The translations under genes and the position numbers were made by a program. From UBA9547 sp044349205 (GTDB lineage: Bacteria > Bacteroidota > Bacteroidia > Cytophagales > UBA9547), in the NCBI GenBank assembly GCA_044349205.1, contig JBIKRJ010000070.1, positions 1 through 10,641 on the forward strand: 10,641 bases of DNA, given 5' to 3'. This document shows, piece after piece, positions 1-6,128 of this stretch; position 1 is the first letter of the stretch, and every line of letters starts with the position of its first letter. The notes below the pieces were generated by a model. That model saw nothing but the letters and a program-made list of their open reading frames with translations, was not told the DNA's origin and made no database searches.

Positions 1-1
1 C

Positions 2-586
2 ACTACCGTTACGGGAGAAACGAAGTTGTCGATAAACACCCTTACATGGCCAAGGACAGAGGTGAATGTGCCATTGTTTGTAAAACCAACATTGGGTACG
101 AAATCCTTTACCATCACCACCATGACTGCTACAGGGTTCAATTATTTCATCTACGACGATTTCTTGGGGACCAGCACCGCGATAGTGCAAGGCACCGTGA
201 TACCGTTCGAGTTTACGAGCAACACGGCCACCACAAGGGCGGATAGGTTCAGGATTGTCACCACTCCTCTCACCACCAGCACGATCGAGGTTACCACCGA
301 CGGAAATTCGGGGATAGTAAGCACGGGCTTGGTGTTGAGCCCGAACCCGACCATGACGGGCAAACTCGAATTGTCGCTTTACGGCGCCAAAGCGGGCACT
401 GCCGATGTGGAGATATTGGATTCGCGCGGCATATTGGTGTACAGGTCGATTGGCGTAGCGACCAGAAAGACATCTTTCGGTGCCGACACCCACATCGACT
501 TCGGCGACCTGCCTGCAGGGGTGTATGCGGTAAGGTGTACGCACGCGGGTGGCAGCAATACCCAAAGGTTGGTGGTGACGAAATAG
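2..586 (+). CDS. C-terminal part of a T9SS-secreted surface protein (5'-truncated by window edge)
   Basis: The reading frame is open from position 2 to the TAG at 584-586, with no ATG in a start-like context, so this is the last ~194 residues of a longer gene. The first TTG (26) is internal: the residues before it (TTVTGETK) continue the module. The final ~83 residues, from LSPNP through GDLPAGVYAVRC to TQRLVVTK, form a T9SS type A sorting domain, which directs export across the outer membrane and is normally cleaved off. Before it is a ~90-residue beta-rich module with NTLTWP and NVPLFV, matched in the same order by NTLVWP and NVPLVV in the gene at 1026-5996. The two tails are about 37% identical (31 of 83, counted by hand), so the proteins are paralogues. 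The passenger domain is off the window, so its role is unknown. The gene looks clearly richer in G+C than its paralogue. Confidence 0.9.
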   Translation, partial: TTVTGETKLSINTLTWPRTEVNVPLFVKPTLGTKSFTITTMTATGFNYFIYDDFLGTSTAIVQGTVIPFEFTSNTATTRADRFRIVTTPLTTSTIEVTTDGNSGIVSTGLVLSPNPTMTGKLELSLYGAKAGTADVEILDSRGILVYRSIGVATRKTSFGADTHIDFGDLPAGVYAVRCTHAGGSNTQRLVVTK

Positions 587-589
587 TTT

Positions 590-624
590 TTAGTTCAGAG
601 TTTTGTGTTTAGAGTTCAGAGTTG
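590..624 (+). repeat. Heptad array of AGAGTTC type, first array
   Basis: Five consecutive 7-bp units read TTAGTTC, AGAGTTT, TGTGTTT, AGAGTTC, AGAGTTG, starting 4 bases after the stop codon of the upstream gene. The unit follows a loose consensus NNAGTTY with AGAGTTC as the commonest form. The same family recurs on this strand at 711-735 and 6001-6056, and on the opposite strand at 890-943. Two further diverged units, TTAGTTT and TTAGTGC, lie at 653-666. Confidence 0.7.
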
Positions 625-661
625 GGGAAGAAATTCCCTGCTTTGAACTCTTTTAGTTTTT
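611..661 (+). terminator. Candidate intrinsic terminator after the first surface-protein gene
   Basis: A nested hairpin can form: outer stem AGAGTTCA (611-618) with TGAACTCT (644-651), inner stem GGGAA (625-629) with TTCCC (634-638), closing a GAAA loop. It is followed by TTTTAGTTTTT (651-661). It begins 25 bases after the stop of the upstream CDS, which suits transcription termination. The outer stem uses a heptad-array unit as its left arm, so the array and the hairpin overlap. No folding energy was computed. Confidence 0.5.
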
Positions 662-680
662 AGTGCTGAAAGCCTATCAC

Positions 681-701
681 GGTCACTGAGCCTGTCGAAA
701 G
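681..701 (+). repeat. Short GAGCCTGTCGAA-type intergenic motif
   Basis: This 21-bp stretch, with core ACTGAGCCTGTCGAAAG, resembles from memory a dispersed intergenic repeat seen in many unrelated bacterial genomes (the TTCGACAGGCTCAGTGACC family, reverse complement). Only one arm is present here. A degenerate look-alike lies inside the 3' end of the asnB-like gene near 6151-6172. Its function is unknown. Confidence 0.4.
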
Positions 702-710
702 ATGTTTTTC

Positions 711-794
711 GTTCAGAGTTTCAAGTTCTTAGTGTCAATGCCTGAAATAGATTGACCGTTTAATAAAGTTTAAAAAAAATATATAAACTTTAAA
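711..794 (+). repeat. Composite intergenic repeat, copy 1
   Basis: The element starts with heptad-type DNA (711-735, ending CAAGTTC then TTAGTGT), continues through a core and ends in an A+T-rich hairpin. Positions 729-770 are identical, 42 of 42 bases, to 6050-6091 in copy 2. The core contains two inverted repeats: GTCAAT (734-739) with ATTGAC (751-756), and TAAAGTTTA (764-772) with TAAACTTTA (784-792). Both have 11-nt loops. Compared with copy 2 it lacks exactly one 7-bp unit, CGAGTTC. Like copy 2, it lies downstream, on the same strand, of a T9SS-tail gene. It could be a 3'-end RNA structure or the remnant of a small mobile repeat. Confidence 0.75.
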
Positions 795-800
795 TAAACC

Positions 801-837
801 CCTCTCAAACTTCTCCCTATTGGGGAGAGGCTTTTTC
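801..837 (+). terminator. Hairpin with T tract, possible terminator
   Basis: TCTCCC (812-817) can pair with GGGAGA (823-828). Alternatively CCTCTC (801-806) can pair with GAGAGG (825-830) in a longer loop. CTTTTTC follows directly. On the + strand this resembles an intrinsic terminator, but it lies over 200 bases past the upstream stop with another candidate in between. It may be a back-up terminator or a palindromic intergenic repeat. Confidence 0.35.
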
Positions 838-889
838 AAGAGGGTAACTCGTCCTTATGATTCCCAAATGCTTTTTCTGCTCTTAAACG

Positions 890-943
890 GAACTCTGAAC
901 TCTAAACTCCGAACTCTGAACTCTGAACTCTGAACTCCGAACT
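890..943 (-). repeat. Heptad array, opposite orientation, seven full units
   Basis: Tandem 7-bp units read on the + strand: GAACTCT, GAACTCT, AAACTCC, GAACTCT, GAACTCT, GAACTCT, GAACTCC, then partial GAACT. On the minus strand these are AGAGTTC-type units, the same family as at 590-624 and 6001-6056 but inverted. The array lies about 80 bases upstream of the start at 1026. Its orientation lets it pair with the + strand arrays at 590-624 and 711-735 in a transcript crossing the spacer. There are no spacers between units, so it is not a CRISPR. Confidence 0.85.
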
Positions 944-1025
944 AAAAAACCTCTAAACTTTTAACTAAAATTAGTATCATTGGGGTTATTTCTGATAAAA
1001 CAGTAATTCTCCAATTGTAAATTAG

Positions 1026-4000
1026 ATGTTTAGGTTTTGTAGTGCTACGCTTTTGGTATTGGTAGCAGTGGTAAATGGTTTTTCCGCCACAAGATATTCA
1101 ACAAAAAGTAATGGGAATTGGAGCAGTACCTCCACATGGTCTGATAGTCCAGGCAGTACGGTGGGGGGTGCAAGCGTCCCTACAGCAGGCGATGCAGTCG
1201 TCATTACATCGGGTGACAATGTGCGCCTCGATGTAGCAAATGCTACTTGTGCCTCTGTTTTTTTAGAACACAATGCAGCCTTGCGCTTCAATGCCAGCAC
1301 TCAACTTACCGTTAGCGAAGATTTTACCCTTGGCGCTTCTACTTCGGCAGGAACGCTCGATATGACCTTTGGAGGAACGTTGGTATGTGCGAGTATAACC
1401 GATGGCAACGCATCTAGTAGTTTTCTGGCGGGCAGCGGTACAGTACAAATCACCGGTACAACCACCCTTCCAGCTACTTCTGCCTTTTCTGCCTTCAACA
1501 GATTGTCCATAGCAGGGGGCACGGTTTCATTGGCTAGAAATACGAGTATTTTATCTACACTCAACCTAATCGGAGGCAATTTCATCGCCACAAATTATGT
1601 AAGCATGGCGAGTGGCAGTACCATAAGCAGAAGCGGAGGAACAATGACCGGAACATTGCAGGGAACATTGCAGGGAACAAGCCAATACAATGTGGAATAT
1701 ACTGGCAACAGTAAAACTACTGGCGACGAACTTTCGGGAACAGACTTGCGAAATGTATCCGTGCAAATGACGGCAGGTCAGGTGCTTGGCTTGAATCAAA
1801 GTAGGTCGCTGGTTGGAAACATAAATATAAGTTCAGGGATATTCGATTTGGGTACTTTTACGTTGAATAGGACAAGTATTGGTGGCAGCTTGACTGTGTC
1901 AGGCACGCTACGATTGGGAGGAAATGCGGGAGGGGAATCGGGAAGTAATTTTCCTGCGAACTTTAGCACGTTCAACTTTAGCAACGGGACTTTAGAATAC
2001 AATGGCTCGAATGACATAATCCAAACCGTTTTCGATGGCCCCGCCTACCATCATCTTGTTTTGACCAATGGCGCAGGTATAGGCATTGCTCAAAAACGAA
2101 GTGTGGCCAATATCACCGTCAATTCGGGTTCATTTACGGTAAACAGCAACGTGGTTTTTGTACCCGATCCTTTGAACCACATAGGAGGTACGGGCACGCT
2201 GGTAGGGACAGGAACCGTGAGGGCAACGCGCGTGTCACCCACAGCCGATTTTTCAACCCAATATAGCCTTACCAAAAATGTGGCCACATTGACGGTGGAC
2301 TATGCAGGAAATGGCGCGCAAAACATCAATGCTTTTACATACGGCGGTTTAGTTACGAGCGGTTCGGGCACCAAAACCTTGATAGGCTCAGTAACAGTCA
2401 ACAACTCGTGTAGCATTGGGGTGGGCACCACGTTCGACCAATCGACAAGGACGATGACCATAGCCGGTGGAGGAACTTTAGAGGTACAGGGAAGGTTGGA
2501 ATTTACCTCGAGCAGCGGACTCATTCGTTCGGGTACTTCAGGCACAAGCACACTCGTAATGGGTTCCTCGGGCTACATACGCACGATAGATGCCCTAGGT
2601 TTGGGGCCAGTTGCCAATGCTTCACTAGTGGCACAATTGGGCGGGGCGTGGTCAACCGCCAGTATCGCGAGCAACGGCACAGTAGAATATGCTTCTACCA
2701 ATGCCCAAACCGTAACCGACATGGATTATAATCACCTTGTCATTTCCAATTCGGGCACAAAGACTTGGACTTTGGGCGGCACACGCAATGTAACGGGGAA
2801 TGTGACCATTGGCGGTACGCTTGCACTTTCGGGCAATCAGGCAGTGAACCTGAAAGGTAATTGGACCAACAACGGCACTTTTCGACAGGGTACGGCCATG
2901 CTCACGTTTAATAATTCTTTGGCCGATCAACACCTATTTGGCGATTCCACGACAAGTTTTCAAAACCTGACAGTACAAAAAGCCAGTGGAAAAAAGCTGA
3001 TTCTGGCTGGACAAAAAGACATTACGGTCAACGGAACTTTGGCTATTGTGTTGGGTTCGCTCCATACGAACACTAAGACACTGAAACTGGGCAACACGGC
3101 TATCCTTACAGAAGCAGCGGGGCAAACCGTGGTGGGCAACCTGAACACCAGCCGAATGGTGAATATAAATTCAACTAATAACTTTGGCGGTGTAGGCCTA
3201 GAGATTACGCCAACTGGCGCTGCGCCAGGAGCTACGACCGTGTATAGAGTCACAGGAACGCCCATTTCCAACAATTCGACCTCGTCTATCAAACGCTATT
3301 TTACCATAGTTCCAAGTCAAAATACGGGCCTTAACTGCAGCTTGAAATTCAGCTACGACAGTGTAAGCGAACTCAACGGCCAAAATGCTTCCGAACTTGG
3401 TTTGTACCAGTCGGCCAGTCCGTTTACTACTTGGACCGACCAAGGTGGAGTTGTAGAGCGAAACACCTTGACACTTTCGGGGCTTACCCAACTAGGGCGC
3501 TTGACCGCTTCCGACATCGCGCACCAAATTGGACAGCCCACATTGGACAGTATTCCCAGTGCCTTTTGCGCAGGTGCTACCGCCATATTGAAGGGCACCA
3601 ACCTCCGAAACGCGACTGCGGTGGGCATAGGCACTAGTGAAGTCGAGATAGTAAGCGCGAATACTCGTTCTATAACCATCAAAGCAAGTGTGGCCACTTT
3701 AGGAAATATTTTGGTGACAACACCCGGTGGCGTGGTGCAAAGCCATTTGCCTACCAGGGTGGAGCCAGCGAACGTTGGGGGTATTGTGTCGGGAGGTGGT
3801 GTATTTTGTTCGGGCAATGACAGCGCAACATTGATACTTTCGGGGCATGTAGGCAAGGTACAAAAGTGGCAATATGCCAGTGATACCAACTTTACGACAG
3901 GTTTTGTAGAATTACTGGATACCAACAGTAGCTTGGGTGTTTCCAATTTAACCTCAACTAAATACTATCGCGCTATAGTCGCGCAAGGGCAATGCCCAAT

Positions 4001-5996
4001 GGCCATCAGCAAAACAGACAGCATGGTGGTGAAAGCATATTCGGAAACGGCAAGGGTATGGACGGGCAGGATAGACCACGATTGGAACAAAGCAGGCAAT
4101 TGGATGTGTGGCAGTTTGCCCAGTGCCACCACCGATGTTGGCATTCCAAGTTTGGCCAACGTGTCTATCACCTCTTCGGCTTGGGTAAAAAACATTTTGA
4201 TTGAAGCAGAAGCGGATCTTTCTTTGGGTGCAAACACCTTGAACGTGTACGGCAACTGGACAAATTTGGGCAATTTCAATCCTAATTTGGGTACTGTGGC
4301 CTTTGAGGGCAGTGCCAATGCTGTTATTGTCAAGAAAAGGGAAAATGAAACGTTTTTCAATTTGACAATAGACAAAGGGGCGGGCAAACTGACCACGGGC
4401 AGCACTTCGATATTGCCAAGGGGTACGCTTTTGGTAAAATCAGGCACACTAGATGTGCCTTTGGGCAAAGTCATGTTCTTACAATCGGCTGCGCCCACTT
4501 CTTTTGTAGATAATACATCCAGGTTAGGACGGGTAGGAGGCACAATTACTGCCAATTCAACTTTTTTGGTGTCGCGCTACATTGCCAGCCCTGCTTCTCG
4601 ATTGCCTTACTTATATCCTGGCAGACCAGCGCCTACAGTGCTTCTTGCGCCATCATTAAAAGGACTGGTATTGATGCAGTGGTCGGACGACATACTTGTG
4701 AAACTAGGGGCAACGGTAGCAGCCTACAACGAGAAAAATAGCGTGGGAGATCGAGATTCCACAAAAAGAAACAGCGCTTGGAGGTATTTGGGCTCCTACA
4801 CTTTGTCGCTACCCATAGCCAGGGGTTACAAAGTAAATGTAGGCCTCGACAATAACGACGATTTGCTTACCGTGATGGGCAAACCCCAAGTGGGCGATGT
4901 GACAGTGCCCATAAGCTATTCGGAAAATGGTACCAAAGGCTGGAATTTGATTGGAAACCCATATCCCTGCGAAATAGACTGGGACTCGGTGTATTTTCAT
5001 GGCACCAACAGTGAAGTGGTAGAAGCCAATCTATATGTTATGGATCCTTTCAATTCTTCGCAAAGCAATAGCACTTATTTTATACACAACGCGCTGACAG
5101 GTATAAACTTAGACCCCAGACCGGGAAGTGGAAACAGAAACAATAATGCTGCTGGCTGTTTCATTGCCTCGTCGCAAGGTTTTTTTGTGAGGGCCATTTC
5201 CAATGGCAACCTTACCTTTTGCGAAAAACACAAACCAGCCAACCCTCCTTCCGAAGTGTATGCCAACTTGCGAACAGAAAGCCCAAATAGATTGATAAAG
5301 TTTGATGTATCTGACGGAAAAAACAGCAGCCAGGCCATATTGGCTTTTCACGAGTTGGGCAAAGATGTGTACGATGCGCGTGATGCCGAGCAATTTTCTA
5401 CTGGCGAGTTGTTGCTCTATACAAGTATGGCCGACAGAAAACTGTCCTTAAATACCCTTGTTTGGCCCAGTAAAATCAATCTGAATGTCCCTTTGGTGGT
5501 AGAAACGAATGTGATAGGAAAGAAAAAGTTGACCATAAGCGAAATGACAGTGAGCGAAATGCCCTATTACCTGCATGACAAGTATTCCGACGAATACATT
5601 CCACTTTTCGAAGGGCAAGTATATGAGTTTGAGATTAGCCAAAACTCTACCACCCGAAATTTGTCAAGGTTCAGTATTGTGTCAACGCCTATCGTAACCA
5701 ATTTGGCGGAGGAGGCCACTTGGTCGAGTAAAATGGATATGACGCTGAGCCCCAACCCATACACCAATGGCAAATTGCAGATAGCGATTCGAGGCAGCAA
5801 GGCCGAACGATTGAATATAGAACTGCACGATGCTGCGGGAACAAAAGTGTATCAAAAAATGGGCTTAGCAACAACTATAAACCCCACAGGCGTATCGTTA
5901 GACCTCCATTTGGGCAACTTGCCATCGGGAATCTACACCCTAAAATGTGCTTCAGAAACAGCTATTTACACCCAGAGGTTGATTGTTTTTAGGTAG
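1026..5996 (+). CDS. Large multidomain T9SS-secreted surface protein (1656 aa)
   Basis: Residues 1-21 look like a signal peptide (MFRFCSATLLVLVAVVNGFSA), which supports the ATG at 1026. Residues 22-75 carry an NWSSTSTW motif, and 1011-1060 a similar WTGRIDHDWNKAGNW motif; both typically open beta-rich blocks in Bacteroidota exoproteins. Between and after them are diverged repeats of the form GT-h-EY/TF ... F/YxxLxIxxxSGxK near residues 220, 322, 422, 552, 624 and 1090. Residues 753-832 match a beta module common in such proteins (RYFTIVP, SELNG). Residues 837-913 resemble an IPT/TIG Ig-like fold, and 918-1005 an Ig/PKD-like module with conserved cysteines (FCSGN, KWQY, YYRA, GQC). WNLIGNPYP is at 1306-1314. 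Residues 1574-1656 are a T9SS type A sorting tail. No catalytic motif is visible, so an adhesin or structural surface role is inferred. It is paralogous to the upstream partial gene and convergent with the asnB-like gene. Confidence 0.93.
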   Translation: MFRFCSATLLVLVAVVNGFSATRYSTKSNGNWSSTSTWSDSPGSTVGGASVPTAGDAVVITSGDNVRLDVANATCASVFLEHNAALRFNASTQLTVSEDFTLGASTSAGTLDMTFGGTLVCASITDGNASSSFLAGSGTVQITGTTTLPATSAFSAFNRLSIAGGTVSLARNTSILSTLNLIGGNFIATNYVSMASGSTISRSGGTMTGTLQGTLQGTSQYNVEYTGNSKTTGDELSGTDLRNVSVQMTAGQVLGLNQSRSLVGNINISSGIFDLGTFTLNRTSIGGSLTVSGTLRLGGNAGGESGSNFPANFSTFNFSNGTLEYNGSNDIIQTVFDGPAYHHLVLTNGAGIGIAQKRSVANITVNSGSFTVNSNVVFVPDPLNHIGGTGTLVGTGTVRATRVSPTADFSTQYSLTKNVATLTVDYAGNGAQNINAFTYGGLVTSGSGTKTLIGSVTVNNSCSIGVGTTFDQSTRTMTIAGGGTLEVQGRLEFTSSSGLIRSGTSGTSTLVMGSSGYIRTIDALGLGPVANASLVAQLGGAWSTASIASNGTVEYASTNAQTVTDMDYNHLVISNSGTKTWTLGGTRNVTGNVTIGGTLALSGNQAVNLKGNWTNNGTFRQGTAMLTFNNSLADQHLFGDSTTSFQNLTVQKASGKKLILAGQKDITVNGTLAIVLGSLHTNTKTLKLGNTAILTEAAGQTVVGNLNTSRMVNINSTNNFGGVGLEITPTGAAPGATTVYRVTGTPISNNSTSSIKRYFTIVPSQNTGLNCSLKFSYDSVSELNGQNASELGLYQSASPFTTWTDQGGVVERNTLTLSGLTQLGRLTASDIAHQIGQPTLDSIPSAFCAGATAILKGTNLRNATAVGIGTSEVEIVSANTRSITIKASVATLGNILVTTPGGVVQSHLPTRVEPANVGGIVSGGGVFCSGNDSATLILSGHVGKVQKWQYASDTNFTTGFVELLDTNSSLGVSNLTSTKYYRAIVAQGQCPMAISKTDSMVVKAYSETARVWTGRIDHDWNKAGNWMCGSLPSATTDVGIPSLANVSITSSAWVKNILIEAEADLSLGANTLNVYGNWTNLGNFNPNLGTVAFEGSANAVIVKKRENETFFNLTIDKGAGKLTTGSTSILPRGTLLVKSGTLDVPLGKVMFLQSAAPTSFVDNTSRLGRVGGTITANSTFLVSRYIASPASRLPYLYPGRPAPTVLLAPSLKGLVLMQWSDDILVKLGATVAAYNEKNSVGDRDSTKRNSAWRYLGSYTLSLPIARGYKVNVGLDNNDDLLTVMGKPQVGDVTVPISYSENGTKGWNLIGNPYPCEIDWDSVYFHGTNSEVVEANLYVMDPFNSSQSNSTYFIHNALTGINLDPRPGSGNRNNNAAGCFIASSQGFFVRAISNGNLTFCEKHKPANPPSEVYANLRTESPNRLIKFDVSDGKNSSQAILAFHELGKDVYDARDAEQFSTGELLLYTSMADRKLSLNTLVWPSKINLNVPLVVETNVIGKKKLTISEMTVSEMPYYLHDKYSDEYIPLFEGQVYEFEISQNSTTRNLSRFSIVSTPIVTNLAEEATWSSKMDMTLSPNPYTNGKLQIAIRGSKAERLNIELHDAAGTKVYQKMGLATTINPTGVSLDLHLGNLPSGIYTLKCASETAIYTQRLIVFR
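1650..1673 (+). repeat. Two perfect 12-bp tandem units inside the surface-protein gene
   Basis: GGAACATTGCAG occurs twice in direct succession and is followed by a partial third copy, GGAACA. It encodes GTLQGTLQGT at residues 209-218. The unit length is a multiple of three, so gain or loss keeps the frame. It lies at the edge of one of the diverged beta repeats and probably reflects recent slippage. Confidence 0.8.
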
Positions 5997-6000
5997 TATT

Positions 6001-6056
6001 AAAGTTCGTAGTTTTTAGTTTAGAGTTCAGAGTTTCAAGTTCCGAGTTCTTAGTGT
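6001..6056 (+). repeat. Heptad array after the large surface-protein gene, eight units
   Basis: Eight consecutive 7-bp units start 4 bases after the stop: AAAGTTC, GTAGTTT, TTAGTTT, AGAGTTC, AGAGTTT, CAAGTTC, CGAGTTC, TTAGTGT. All but the last fit NNAGTTY. The array also starts 4 bases after the stop in the upstream paralogue (590 after 586). Its last units run straight into the composite repeat core. Confidence 0.8.
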
Positions 6057-6114
6057 CAATGCCTGAAATAGATTGACCGTTTAATAAAGTTAAAAAAATT
6101 ATATAAACTTTAAA
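6025..6114 (+). repeat. Composite intergenic repeat, copy 2
   Basis: This is the second copy of the element at 711-794, in the same orientation. The 42 bases at 6050-6091 are identical to copy 1. The inverted repeat GTCAAT (6055-6060) / ATTGAC (6072-6077) is kept. The A+T-rich hairpin is kept in shorter form as TAAAGTT (6085-6091) / AACTTTA (6106-6112). One additional heptad, CGAGTTC, is present. The copy fills most of the 132-bp spacer between two convergent genes, where a bidirectional terminator would be expected. That role is inference, because there is no G+C-rich stem. Confidence 0.75.
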
Positions 6115-6128
6115 CTACGTACTACCCA

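Larger units (their letters stand above)
587..1025. other. Repeat-rich intergenic region between two paralogous surface-protein genes
   Basis: This 439-bp spacer has no convincing gene on either strand. In order it holds a 7-bp array (590-624), a nested hairpin with a T tract (611-661), a short dispersed-type motif (681-701), a composite repeat (711-794), a second hairpin with a T tract (801-837), and a 7-bp array of opposite orientation (890-943). After 943 the DNA is A+T-rich and should carry the promoter of the gene at 1026. A weak candidate in the Bacteroidota style is TTGG at 980-983 with TAATTCTC at 1004-1011, but the spacing and the short leader make it unreliable. I see no Shine-Dalgarno sequence before the ATG at 1026, which is normal for this phylum. 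Confidence 0.75.

Noticed and set aside
26..28. TTG at 26 as a real start of the first gene
   Set aside because: The frame is open to the window edge and the preceding residues fit the module shared with the paralogue, so the gene is truncated by the window.
711..794. Complete insertion sequence or transposase remnant
   Set aside because: No transposase frame, no clear terminal inverted repeats at the element ends and no target duplication are visible; a small non-autonomous repeat remains possible.
890..943. Possible CRISPR-like array
   Set aside because: The repeats are 7 bp and directly adjacent with no spacers, and no cas genes are present.
3353..4555. Two long minus-strand open frames (about 197 and 196 codons) within the large surface-protein gene
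   Set aside because: They are proline/valine-rich mirror images of a threonine/serine/glycine-rich gene with no recognisable domain or start context.
1026..5996. Hidden enzyme domain in the large surface protein
   Set aside because: No hydrolase, protease or lyase catalytic signature could be recognised between the signal peptide and the sorting tail; all segments look beta-rich and repetitive.
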